This document shows positions 26,273-34,796 of a stretch of DNA of 64,000 bases, in pieces. The DNA is taken from the NCBI RefSeq assembly GCF_040720935.1, contig NZ_JBFDAE010000011.1, positions 100,228 through 164,227 on the forward strand, in the 5' to 3' direction. Within the stretch, counting starts at the first letter, position 1. The number at the start of each line of letters is the position of its first letter. Source of the stretch: Jejuia sp040720935 (GTDB taxonomy: Bacteria; Bacteroidota; Bacteroidia; Flavobacteriales; Flavobacteriaceae). The notes below the pieces were generated by a model. The model was not told the origin of the DNA, made no database searches, and was given only the letters and a program-made list of their open reading frames with translations. A program made the translations under genes and the position numbers.

Positions 26273-26869
26273 TTATTGATATGAATAATTGAAAAATGAT
26301 ATATCTTTTTCATAAACCTTTGCAATAATTTCAATGGCTTTTTTACTGTAATATTCCGTATAATGTTTATGAACCGTTGCGTTTACTTTAGGGATTTTTA
26401 ATGGTTTCCGTCCGTTTTTAGATAAAAACAAATCCATCTCTGTTTGAAAATTTTCAAACTTGATAATGGTATCGACCAGTAAGTTCTCCTTTGCATCGCA
26501 TACCCACCTATATTGTGGCATAAAGTGCAATTGTTCCAATATATCATCTGTTACAAAGGCACTTTCCACAAATTGGTTGAAGTCGCCCTGATAGTGCTGT
26601 ACAAACTTCTTTCCATCTTCGGCATCCCCAATATTTCTACCACCTGTTTGTAAGTATAAAAACGAGGACAGCACCCTATCCCAAGGATTTCTCACTACAG
26701 CAAAAATATGGTACTGGTTAAAAGACGCTACATCGTACTGATCCAAATGTGCGAAGTTTGGGTCGCGTATATCATGACCCTTAACCGCAATTTTTAAGTG
26801 TTGCGCTACGGTTGCAATAGCGGTTCCAGCAGTTTTGGGAATGTGTATAAAAATGAGTGGTTTATCCAT
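26273..26869 (-). CDS. PAPS-dependent sulfotransferase (Sulfotransfer_2 type)
   Basis: The open frame extends to 26911, but MDKPLIFIHIPKTAGTAI is the usual family start, so the ATG at 26867-26869 is chosen (199 codons). It overlaps the HlyD stop (ATGGATAA). The PAPS 5'-phosphosulfate loop is IHIPKTAGTA and the 3'-phosphate motif is VVRNPWDRVLSSF. The acceptor could be a sugar, or a Tyr/Ser/Thr in a peptide; both precursors in this cluster contain several Tyr residues. Its position between the exporter adaptor and cysC ties sulfation to this locus. Confidence 0.88.
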   Translation of the reverse strand: MDKPLIFIHIPKTAGTAIATVAQHLKIAVKGHDIRDPNFAHLDQYDVASFNQYHIFAVVRNPWDRVLSSFLYLQTGGRNIGDAEDGKKFVQHYQGDFNQFVESAFVTDDILEQLHFMPQYRWVCDAKENLLVDTIIKFENFQTEMDLFLSKNGRKPLKIPKVNATVHKHYTEYYSKKAIEIIAKVYEKDISFFNYSYQ

Positions 26870-28163
26870 ATTTAAAAATATCCTTAAATTTATAAAACAA
26901 CCGTTCCGCAATACTTAAATCTTCCGTTATAATTTCGGCATTGCCCAATAGTTCCTGGGTAAAACGGAACTCTTTATTGTATGAGGTTTTAGTGCCATTG
27001 GGCAACGATACATAAACGGTATAGTTACCTTCATTGTTTGGAGAAATCGAGAAATTGGTTACCTTTCCAATTAACATACCATATTGCTGATAGGGATAAT
27101 TGTCCAGTTTTATGAGCACTTTCTGTTCCACACCAACTTTCCCCGCGTTTTGTGCAGGCAGGACAAGTTTGCCTACAAGATGGGTGGTATCTGTTGGTAA
27201 AATAGAAAATACCACACTCCCCGATTGTACAAATTGATTTTTGCCCCAATAATCCTGAAAGCTCACCACCCCATCAATTGAGGAACGAAGTACATAGTTA
27301 TATTCCCAATTCCTAATGGCTTCTTTAAGTAGATCATAAGATTGGGTTAGATTTTTTAAAAATCTCGTATTGTCCTCTTGTTCATTAATATGCGTATTTT
27401 TTAATGTTTGATTAGCTGATGATATGGCTTCCGTCATTTGAGAAATGGAAATGGCCATGGCACTGATGCTTTTTTGCATTTGTATAAAGTCCAATTGCTT
27501 TAATTCGTAATCCCTTTGTGAGATGATCCCTTTTTCAAACAGCGTTTTATCCCTTTGTAAATCTTTCTGTTTCAATTTAAATTCCTGCTCAAGCAATCCT
27601 TTTTGAATCACTTGGTTTCTCAACCTGTTTTTTAGTTCTTGAAGTGACACTTTATTGCCCCCTAATTGATTGGTATATGGATCTAAATCTTTTAATAGAA
27701 AATAATCGGTGTAGCTTTTTTCAAAACCAATATATGCCGTGTTAATATCGCCAAGTATAAGATAAGCCGTTTTATCAAAGGGGAACTTAAAGCTTTGTAT
27801 GTTAAAAGGAAGTGTGTCCATGATGCTTTTTAGTGTATATACATCATCAAAATTGGCAGTATTTTTAATTATAGCCAATTTTTGATTGATTGTTACCGTA
27901 TCCCTATTATTTACAAATAGTTTTTCCAGTTGCCCCGAATATCTTGAAACTACTTTTTCTGTTGGTTGTTTGGTGGTTACCAGAATTTTTGCAGTAACAA
28001 AATCAGGGTATTTGATTATAAATGACAGACACAGGATAACACACACAAACATAAAAATTAGCGTGATGCCCCAACGTACAATCCAAACCGGGGGATTTGT
28101 CAGTATTTCCTGAACTTCCTCAGATCTTAATTCTAAATTATCCTGTTTTTCCTTTTTAGGCAT
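26862..28163 (-). CDS. HlyD-family membrane fusion protein for peptide export
   Basis: 433 residues. One transmembrane helix near residues 33-55 (TLIFMFVCVILCLSFII) is followed by a lipoyl-like half motif (VVSRYSGQLEKLFVNNRDTV), a long coiled-coil hairpin (about 170-280: LKNRLRNQVIQKGLLEQEF, LFEKGIISQRDYELKQLDF), and the second half (RSSIDGVVSFQDYWGKNQFV). This is the adaptor layout of type I secretion and bacteriocin exporters. It is encoded just after the C39-ABC transporter and should link it to an outer-membrane channel encoded elsewhere. Confidence 0.9.
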   Translation of the reverse strand: MPKKEKQDNLELRSEEVQEILTNPPVWIVRWGITLIFMFVCVILCLSFIIKYPDFVTAKILVTTKQPTEKVVSRYSGQLEKLFVNNRDTVTINQKLAIIKNTANFDDVYTLKSIMDTLPFNIQSFKFPFDKTAYLILGDINTAYIGFEKSYTDYFLLKDLDPYTNQLGGNKVSLQELKNRLRNQVIQKGLLEQEFKLKQKDLQRDKTLFEKGIISQRDYELKQLDFIQMQKSISAMAISISQMTEAISSANQTLKNTHINEQEDNTRFLKNLTQSYDLLKEAIRNWEYNYVLRSSIDGVVSFQDYWGKNQFVQSGSVVFSILPTDTTHLVGKLVLPAQNAGKVGVEQKVLIKLDNYPYQQYGMLIGKVTNFSISPNNEGNYTVYVSLPNGTKTSYNKEFRFTQELLGNAEIITEDLSIAERLFYKFKDIFKYG

Positions 28164-28308
28164 TTAACTATATTTTATTTATTATTAACCATATAACACG
28201 TCTTAGATACGCTGCACAATTTTAAAAGTATCATCCTTTAAATTGCTATTTTACCTTTATCAGAAAACGTTACTATTTTCAAATAAAGTTTTCCCCCTTC
28301 GTGAAGGG

Positions 28309-30561
28309 CTACACAGGGCTACTTAATTTTTCCAATTCCAATTGGTTCTTTACTAAATTGTAATATGCGCCTTGGCTATCCAATAAATCTTGATGCTTTC
28401 CGGATTCTATAATCCTTCCTTCATCAATTACCACAATATTGTGGGCATTTTTTACGGTACTTAATCTGTGCGCAATGATAACCACGGTCTTATCCTTAAA
28501 AAATGCATTGAGGTTTTCCATGATAATCCGTTCATTTTTGGCATCAAGCGCAGAGGTGGCCTCTTCAAAGAATAAAATATCCGGGTTTTTATACACGGCC
28601 CGTGCGATGAACAGACGTTGTTTTTGTCCGGTACTAATACCAATGCCCTCATTACCAATTTTGGTATTAAACCCTAATGGCAATGCTTGTATAAAATCGT
28701 AAATATTGGCAACCTTAACGGCCATTATCAACCGTTCCTGGTCAATTGTATCTTCTCCAACGGCAATGTTGTAGGCAATGGTATCATTAAACACATAGCC
28801 TTCCTGCATGACTACACCGCAGTTGGCACGCCATGTTTTATGCGATATGGCACTTAAATAATGGTCGCCATACATAATGTTGCCCTTTGCAGGGGTATAA
28901 AACTTTAGTAAAATTTTCATCAACGTGGTTTTTCCGCTGCCACTTGCCCCCACAATAGCGGTAATTTTATTTGCGGGAATTGCCATACTTAATGCTTTTA
29001 TAACGGGCTTGTCATTGCCTAAATATCTGAATGATATAGTGTTGATAGATAAATCCTTATTGGGTTTTATTCTAGTGATTAAATGTTTTTCCTTACTTTC
29101 CTCATCTTCCTTATCGTGTACTTCGCCCAACCGTTCCAAACTTATTTTGGCGTCCTGGGTGGCTTGGATAAAGCCTACCAATTGGCCGATAGGTGCATTA
29201 AGCTGCCCGATGATATACTGTATGGAAAGCATCATACCCAAGGTGATAGAGCCCTCAATAACCAAAATAGCTGAGGTGAACGTGATCAGAATATTTTTAG
29301 ACTCATTGATAAAGGACGACCCGATGCCTTGGGTTTGTTCCAAACTTAAACTTTGTATGGACACTTTAAACAATCGTGCCTGTACATATTCCCATTTCCA
29401 GCGTTTTTGCTTTTCGGCGTTGTTCATCTTTATTTCCTGCATGCCGTTGATAAGCTCAATAACGGTACTTTGTTCTTGGCTCATTTGGGCAAAACGCTTG
29501 TAATCCAGCTCTTTTCTCCGTTTTAAGAAAAAGAGGATCCAGACTACATAGACAATACTACCAACAGCGAATATGAAAAAAATGGATGGGCTATAATACA
29601 CCAGTACCGCCCCAAACACCACTAGGTTAAACATGGAAAACAAGGTGCTCAACGTAGAACCTGTCAATAACCTTTCTATACGGTTATGGTCGTTGATGCG
29701 CTGCATGATGTCCCCGGTCATACGGGTATCAAAATAGGAAATGGGCAGGTTCATCAGTTTTATAAAAAAATCGGAAACCAAGGAAATGTTCATACGGGTG
29801 CTTAAATGCAGTAAAATCCAACTCCTAAAAACATCGACACTAGAACGTCCAATAAACAGCATAATTTGGGCGATTAGCACCACGTAAATAAAATCGATGT
29901 CTTGGTTCTGTATGCCAACATCCACAATACTTTGGGTGAGGAACGGGAATATTAACTGTAGCAAACTCCCCACCAAGAGGCCAATAACCAGTTGCAACAG
30001 CAGCCCTTTGTATTTAAAAAGGTAGCGGAACAGAAACCGAAACGATTTTTTATCGGTCTCTTCCCAATCGAGCTGTTTAAATTTTGGGGTAACCTCTAGT
30101 AACAACGCAACACCTTCTTTAGTATCTTCATTGGCATTATTGCCCATCCACCTCCTAATAAACTCTTCTTTTGTATAAGTTATCAGTCCATAAGATGGGT
30201 CTGATACATATACTATTTCTTCTTTTTTTCTTCCCTTTGGGGACATGCCAAAGGCAGAGGGGCTTTTAATCTTATACACTACCACAAAGTGGTTCTTGTT
30301 CCAATGGACAATAAGTGGTAATGGGGCTTCCTTGAGTTTGTTAAAGTCGAATTTAACGCCCAGGGACTTAAAGCCAATGGCCTCTGCGGCATCGCTTAGT
30401 TTCATCAAGTTACTGCCCGCCCTGGTAGTTTCTGATAAATCACGAATATCCTGCAAGGAAATGAGCTTGCCATAGTGTTTGGCTATAATGCGCAAACAGG
30501 TGGGGCCGCAGTCTTTGGCGTCAGGTTGTTTGTAAAAGGGGAAAGAGGTTTTCAAAGGCAA
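28309..30561 (-). CDS. C39 peptidase-containing ABC transporter (PCAT)
   Basis: 750 residues. The N-terminal C39 peptidase has FYKQPDAKDCGPTCL with oxyanion Gln12 and nucleophile Cys18, then His91 (KNHFVVV) and Asp121 (VSDPSYG). Six transmembrane helices span about 180-460. The ATPase has GASGSGKTT (Walker A) and ISTGQKQR (signature). Walker B reads ILFFEEATSALD, with Glu where Asp is normal. PCATs cut double-glycine leaders and export the core; the two GG-leader precursors in this cluster are the obvious substrates. A 16-residue loop (SPSAFGMSPKGRKKEE) between His91 and Asp121 is encoded by a REP-like palindromic sequence. The start directly follows the TlpA-like stop. Confidence 0.95.
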   Translation of the reverse strand: MPLKTSFPFYKQPDAKDCGPTCLRIIAKHYGKLISLQDIRDLSETTRAGSNLMKLSDAAEAIGFKSLGVKFDFNKLKEAPLPLIVHWNKNHFVVVYKIKSPSAFGMSPKGRKKEEIVYVSDPSYGLITYTKEEFIRRWMGNNANEDTKEGVALLLEVTPKFKQLDWEETDKKSFRFLFRYLFKYKGLLLQLVIGLLVGSLLQLIFPFLTQSIVDVGIQNQDIDFIYVVLIAQIMLFIGRSSVDVFRSWILLHLSTRMNISLVSDFFIKLMNLPISYFDTRMTGDIMQRINDHNRIERLLTGSTLSTLFSMFNLVVFGAVLVYYSPSIFFIFAVGSIVYVVWILFFLKRRKELDYKRFAQMSQEQSTVIELINGMQEIKMNNAEKQKRWKWEYVQARLFKVSIQSLSLEQTQGIGSSFINESKNILITFTSAILVIEGSITLGMMLSIQYIIGQLNAPIGQLVGFIQATQDAKISLERLGEVHDKEDEESKEKHLITRIKPNKDLSINTISFRYLGNDKPVIKALSMAIPANKITAIVGASGSGKTTLMKILLKFYTPAKGNIMYGDHYLSAISHKTWRANCGVVMQEGYVFNDTIAYNIAVGEDTIDQERLIMAVKVANIYDFIQALPLGFNTKIGNEGIGISTGQKQRLFIARAVYKNPDILFFEEATSALDAKNERIIMENLNAFFKDKTVVIIAHRLSTVKNAHNIVVIDEGRIIESGKHQDLLDSQGAYYNLVKNQLELEKLSSPV

Positions 30562-32196
30562 TTATTCATTTAAATATTTATCCAATAATTCTCTAATTTC
30601 ATCTGTTTCTGGAGCAGGTGCATTTGGATTTATCACGCTACCTTTTTTGTTAAGTACCATATATCTTGGAATATAATTAAGATGGTGTTCCTTAATAAAT
30701 TTAGACAAAAGAGGTTTTTTCAGTATATAATTATGGGGGAAATTCTTTTGAGCCTTGAATGAATTGCTAACTTTCCATTTTTCCTCATCTTTATCTGTAG
30801 CTATAGATACAAAAATTATTTTTTTATTGTTATAATCATTTACCAGTCTTTTTTTATAAGGAATGGCATCTATGCAAGGTTTACACCAACTTGCCCAAAA
30901 ATCAATAAAAATTACTTTGCCCACATTATCTTCTATAATATCCTCAAGATAAAACTTATTATGATACTCATCCATTAACATAAGCTTGTTAGTACTCGTA
31001 GAATCTATACCGTATTTGCTGTTTATTAAATCTATGTAGGTGCTGTTGCTATTAAATTTTACGAATTTGCCATAATACACTTGGGCTGTTTCGGGGGATA
31101 AATCCTGAGAAATTTTATCCATATACAAATACAGCAGGAACTGCTTTACTTTTGGTGAGTATAAATCGCTTTTTTGTATTGTATCAAATACAGCGTCCCA
31201 ACTATAATGGCTTCCCCCAAAATTACCGTAACTATACGTTGTTTTGGTGGTTTGATTTTCTATGTAGTTAGGTAAAAAGGAATGAATTAGAAAGTTGTGA
31301 AAATAATTATACATAAGCAGACTATCCCCTGATTTTAAAGTATTTTCAATAATTATTTCAGTATTGTAATTTTTTAAAACTAGTTTTCGCAATAAATTCC
31401 TGTCAATAAAATTACCTTCAATAGAGGTTTCATTGCCCTCACTAGATGGAAAACTTATTGCCTTTAATTTAGTCAACATACTTAAATATATATACAGAAG
31501 TTTGTCACTATAATAATGATGTATGTCTTTTGACATCAATTCATGAGAAGAAAGAGAATCTAAAAGTTCCTTTTGAGTTTTTAGGGATTCAGTCAATAGT
31601 ATTGAATTTTCCTGCGATTTTTTCCTTAAAAATTCTTGATACTCAGCTTTAGACGGGCTTCTTCCAATATTTGGATAAGGCAAATATTTAAAGAACCTTT
31701 CATAGGGTGTTAAAGTATTATATCTCTCTTTTGTTTTAAAGTTTTCAAAACTATAATCATAGGGTCTTACAGTTCTATTTAAAATCTCTATGTTGGGTTT
31801 GTTGTTTTTATAACTTACTAATATCTTATCTCCGTTATTGAATAAATAAGAATGTCCCTCCAAACCGAGTCGTTCAAAATAAATTTCTATTTTAGGTTTA
31901 TTGAAAGATATTTTTACTGTATCAATAAAAGGTTTTCTTTTGGGATTAATTGTATGCACAGTACCGTCAGAATCCCTATATGATGCAATAGTTGTAAAAT
32001 AACTTCTTCCGCCTAAGATTGGATCATTTATTAAGGAAATAAAATTTTCTTTTGGCGCTTTATCAAAAATTAGGGTGATATTTTTCAACCCTTGGGTCTG
32101 ATCAGTTTCGATATTTTGCTCATTTGGATCGTTATTATTAGACCTACAGCAAATAAATAAATGACCTAAAAAAACTAAAAAAACTAAAAATCTCAT
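30562..32196 (-). CDS. TlpA-like thioredoxin-fold lipoprotein, cluster copy 2
   Basis: 544 residues. The short hydrophobic start MRFLVFLVFLGHLFICC is a lipoprotein signal. A long N-terminal part (about 30-415) resembles no family I can name but follows the layout of Bacteroidota TlpA/AhpC-type proteins. The C-terminal thioredoxin domain contains VIFIDFWASWCKPC with Cys438/Cys441 and a cis-Pro region YIPRYMV. It may reduce, isomerise or protect disulfides of the Cys-rich peptides. It lies directly before the exporter gene and 51 nt after precursor A. Confidence 0.88.
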   Translation of the reverse strand: MRFLVFLVFLGHLFICCRSNNNDPNEQNIETDQTQGLKNITLIFDKAPKENFISLINDPILGGRSYFTTIASYRDSDGTVHTINPKRKPFIDTVKISFNKPKIEIYFERLGLEGHSYLFNNGDKILVSYKNNKPNIEILNRTVRPYDYSFENFKTKERYNTLTPYERFFKYLPYPNIGRSPSKAEYQEFLRKKSQENSILLTESLKTQKELLDSLSSHELMSKDIHHYYSDKLLYIYLSMLTKLKAISFPSSEGNETSIEGNFIDRNLLRKLVLKNYNTEIIIENTLKSGDSLLMYNYFHNFLIHSFLPNYIENQTTKTTYSYGNFGGSHYSWDAVFDTIQKSDLYSPKVKQFLLYLYMDKISQDLSPETAQVYYGKFVKFNSNSTYIDLINSKYGIDSTSTNKLMLMDEYHNKFYLEDIIEDNVGKVIFIDFWASWCKPCIDAIPYKKRLVNDYNNKKIIFVSIATDKDEEKWKVSNSFKAQKNFPHNYILKKPLLSKFIKEHHLNYIPRYMVLNKKGSVINPNAPAPETDEIRELLDKYLNE

Positions 32197-32216
32197 GTAA
32201 AAAAAATTAAAATTTT

Positions 32217-32240
32217 GTGAGGAACGAGGTCGTTCCTCAC
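32217..32240 (-). terminator. Strong hairpin after precursor A
   Basis: GTGAGGAACGA pairs perfectly with TCGTTCCTCAC (2-nt gap at the tip), just after the precursor A stop. T-rich DNA lies on both sides. It may limit readthrough so the precursor mRNA exceeds that of downstream genes. Confidence 0.8.
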
Positions 32241-32247
32241 AAAAAAA

Positions 32248-32526
32248 TTAGTATTCAGAATATCCTTCACATCCCAAATATCCTTTATGGGAACTGCTTA
32301 ACCAACCTACGTCACAACAGCTATCACAGCACCAATGCCCGCCATGTGTATTACTGGCATCTTCTGCATAATCTCTTGAAGTTCCTGATACTCCAGAATA
32401 AATACCGCCACCTTGCCAGGCGCATGACCCTGAGGGAACGTATCCTCCAAAAACAGTCATTAATTGGTGACGTCCAAGCATATCGCTAGCTTCCAATTCC
32501 AAACTCTTTAAACTCAATTTTTTCAT
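32248..32526 (-). CDS. GG-leader Cys-rich natural-product precursor A
   Basis: 92 residues. The leader MKKLSLKSLELEASDMLGR is followed by HQLMTVFGG, ending in Gly27-Gly28, the classic cut site for C39 peptidases. It matches the Bacteroidota GG-type precursor leaders (TIGR04149-like). The core of 64 residues is Gly/Ser-rich and has six Cys: one near its start, CCDSCC in the middle and one near the end. It shares 19 of the first 28 residues or more with precursor B and the core motif CCxSC. Six Cys plus neighbouring thiol-disulfide genes suggest three disulfides, or heterocycle/thioether formation if the SpaB_C-like protein acts. Confidence 0.9.
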   Translation of the reverse strand: MKKLSLKSLELEASDMLGRHQLMTVFGGYVPSGSCAWQGGGIYSGVSGTSRDYAEDASNTHGGHWCCDSCCDVGWLSSSHKGYLGCEGYSEY

Positions 32527-32544
32527 AATAAAAATTTTAACAAT

Positions 32545-32633
32545 TATATTTGCCTCGAACGTTTAAAGACCATCAAGGTTTTGGTCTTACCCGACTTTAT
32601 AGGTGGGTCTGTCGTTCGCGAAAGGATATTGTT
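32545..32633. promoter_or_regulatory. Structured intergenic element, copy A
   Basis: Starts (plus strand) with TATATTTG at 32545-32552 and ends with GTTCGCGAAAGGATAT. Between them, AGACC (32567-32571) can pair with either of two GGTCT copies (32583-32587 or 32606-32610), which are mutually exclusive. A related element precedes precursor B. It could be a plus-strand small RNA with a TAnnTTTG promoter, or a 5'-UTR structure of the minus-strand precursor mRNA. No terminator follows copy A on the plus strand. Confidence 0.55.
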
Positions 32634-32850
32634 AATTTAATTCTTGTTCAAGAAAGTTTTCTAAATCTTGAAGGCGAATATTTTTCTTAATAATCTTACC
32701 GTTCTCGTCCAATAAAAATGTTGTAGGAAAATCAAAAATCTTGTCTATTTTAGCTTCAGTTTCATTTTCATCTAAGATATTTTCTAGATAGTAAGTATTA
32801 TTTCTACTGTCTTTAAGGGTAAGTTTGTTTTTACACGGTCCAAGTGATAT
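32632..32850 (-). pseudogene. C-terminal remnant of a third TlpA-like gene
   Basis: In frame and directly after the stop of the upstream TlpA-like gene, about 72 codons are open without a start. They translate to a typical thioredoxin-fold C-terminus including FPTTFLLDENGKIIKK and LENFLEQELN, then a TAA at 32632-32634. The neighbouring gene already has its own complete thioredoxin domain, so this is the tail of a different paralogue left after deletion or recombination. Confidence 0.75.
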
Positions 32851-32853
32851 TTG

Positions 32854-34380
32854 CTATTTAACTTTATACTTTAATAATGTTTCTTTTATTTTTTTACTAG
32901 TTGGACCAGGTGCATTATCTTCTACCAACTTACCATTTGCATCAAAAATCATATACCTCGGAATTTCTCTAATCTTTAAATCATGCATAAATTTAGATTG
33001 GTCTGGATTAAGAATTAAATAATTATGTACATACGAATCTATGCCTTCAACAAGAGAAGCACTTTTCCACGCTTCATTATTTTTATCTAATGATATGTAA
33101 ATAAATACAATATTCTCCTTCCCATAGAACTCATTAAGTAACTCTTTAGAAGCTGGCATAGCTTTTCTACAAGGAGCACACCAACTTGCCCAAAAATCCA
33201 CATAAATTACATTTCCTTTCAAACTATTTTTTAAATCATTAAAGCTTTTTATTGCTCCATTAGAATCTAATAAATTTAATTCAGTAGTTGAGTTATATTT
33301 TTTCTTTAAGCCGATTAAATGTTTGGTTTCAAAATAATTCTGGAAGCTTGAATCTGAATATTCTAAATTAAATTTTTCAAATAATTGAGCTACTTCTTTC
33401 AAAGGGTTACCTAGTATAACCATTTCCTCCAAACAAATTATTTTGGCTTTTTTTAATAGCGTAGTGTCTGTAAACTTGTTTGGTAAATCGTTATATATTT
33501 CAGGGATATTATAAAAAACTTTTGACCGAGATCTATCTTCTTTATCTTTATATAAAATTTGAAACAGTATTGTGCTTAGCATACTGTATTGATTAGGCGA
33601 GGGTTTCAAACTATTTACAAAGTCTTCTGATAACATATAATCCTTTAATTTTGGGTTTTTAGATAATTTATAAACCATAAATATATCGTAAAACCTTTTC
33701 CTCAAAAAAAAGTCTTGAAATATACCTTTTCTTGAATCATTATAGCGATTATCTAATATTGCTTTATATTCAATAAATAGACTATCGTAAGTGGTTACAA
33801 GTTTAGAAATTTCATTATCATTTTTAATAATGTCTTGATTTGCTTTTGCATGATATACTCTATTTTTTGAGTAATCATTTACTAGTTCAAGAGGGTTTGT
33901 ATAATCAATAACAAAGTATTTACTAACAAAAGCATCTAAATAATTTAAAAACGTTGTATCAGCTATGCTTTTATAACTAAACCTCTTTGCTTGATATTTT
34001 GATTTATTATGAATTTCCTTTACTAAGGAATCATTCACATAACTTAAAACAAGTGTATCCCCTTGTTTTACAATAAGAGTATCAGGATAATGGTATTTGT
34101 TACGAACTTCAATTAATTGATAGGGCTGGATTTTAATTTTTAAAGTATCGTATTTATCATATAAAAAATGTTGATAATTTTGTAGGTTATTGAAGTTTTT
34201 TTCCTTTGAAATTAAAAAAGGCGACTTAATGTCTGTTTTAGAGATTACAGTTAAAAAACCAGTTTTTTCGATTGCCTGAACTTCCTTGCTTATAGAATTA
34301 GTATCATCTTTATTCTTATCTGTATTATTACAAGAAAACACTAATACCGTTAATACGATTAAATAATATAAAGTCTTCAA
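32854..34380 (-). CDS. TlpA-like thioredoxin-fold lipoprotein, cluster copy 1
   Basis: 508 residues with lipoprotein signal MKTLYYLIVLTVLVFSC (Cys17). The C-terminal thioredoxin domain carries VIYVDFWASWCAPC with Cys401/Cys404 and EIPRYMIFDANGKLV. It is a paralogue of the 544-residue protein next to the exporter; the C-terminal 130 residues are clearly alike (FWASWCxPC, IPRYM), while the N-terminal parts differ more. It lies 75 nt after precursor B, across a hairpin. An envelope-facing disulfide oxidoreductase role for the cluster peptides is inferred. Confidence 0.87.
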   Translation of the reverse strand: MKTLYYLIVLTVLVFSCNNTDKNKDDTNSISKEVQAIEKTGFLTVISKTDIKSPFLISKEKNFNNLQNYQHFLYDKYDTLKIKIQPYQLIEVRNKYHYPDTLIVKQGDTLVLSYVNDSLVKEIHNKSKYQAKRFSYKSIADTTFLNYLDAFVSKYFVIDYTNPLELVNDYSKNRVYHAKANQDIIKNDNEISKLVTTYDSLFIEYKAILDNRYNDSRKGIFQDFFLRKRFYDIFMVYKLSKNPKLKDYMLSEDFVNSLKPSPNQYSMLSTILFQILYKDKEDRSRSKVFYNIPEIYNDLPNKFTDTTLLKKAKIICLEEMVILGNPLKEVAQLFEKFNLEYSDSSFQNYFETKHLIGLKKKYNSTTELNLLDSNGAIKSFNDLKNSLKGNVIYVDFWASWCAPCRKAMPASKELLNEFYGKENIVFIYISLDKNNEAWKSASLVEGIDSYVHNYLILNPDQSKFMHDLKIREIPRYMIFDANGKLVEDNAPGPTSKKIKETLLKYKVK

Positions 34381-34402
34381 AATAGTTTTGATTTTAAGAT
34401 TA

Positions 34403-34431
34403 AAAGTTGCTAGAAAAAATCTAGCAACTTT
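34403..34431 (-). terminator. Hairpin terminator after precursor B
   Basis: AAAGTTGCTAGA and TCTAGCAACTTT pair perfectly around a 5-nt loop, 24 nt after the precursor B stop, with TTTTAATC following on the minus strand. It mirrors the hairpin after precursor A. Confidence 0.75.
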
Positions 34432-34455
34432 ATTAATTAGAATGTTTTGAGCATA

Positions 34456-34755
34456 TCACCTGACAGGGAATAAACCATCCCAACTTGGATGATTTTGAAA
34501 CTCATTGCAACTAGCACAACAGTAGCCTGATACAGTAATACTAGGATTTCCATGTCCATTAAAAAGTTCATCACCACCAGAATTATAAGCACTTTGAGCT
34601 TGTGAAACAGTAAGGGTTTGAGCACTCCATTGACTTACTCCGTTTTCTGTATAGTAAACACTACAACCATAACCACCAAAAACAGTTTTCAATTGATCTC
34701 TTTGAAGCATATCACCAGCTTCTAATTTCAAACTCTTTAAACTTAATTTTTTCAT
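34456..34755 (-). CDS. GG-leader Cys-containing natural-product precursor B
   Basis: 99 residues. The leader MKKLSLKSLKLEAGDMLQR then DQLKTVFGG ends in Gly27-Gly28, almost identical to precursor A. The core of 71 residues has four Cys: one directly after the cut site (YGCSVYY) and a late YCCASC cluster. It is rich in Ser, Gln, Asn and Tyr. The C39 exporter downstream is the likely protease/transporter. Four Cys suggest two disulfides. A CCTGCC/GGCAGG hairpin lies in its 5' region at 34773-34788. The leader is conserved but the core has diverged, as expected for paralogous secreted peptides. Confidence 0.9.
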   Translation of the reverse strand: MKKLSLKSLKLEAGDMLQRDQLKTVFGGYGCSVYYTENGVSQWSAQTLTVSQAQSAYNSGGDELFNGHGNPSITVSGYCCASCNEFQNHPSWDGLFPVR

Positions 34756-34796
34756 TTTATTAAGGTTTTAAACCTGCCTTTCGGCAGGCAAGAAAT

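Noticed and set aside
34437..34625. Alternative reading frame over precursor B as a separate small membrane protein
   Set aside because: Hydrophobic by chance; the frame with the GG leader is clearly the coding one and matches precursor A.
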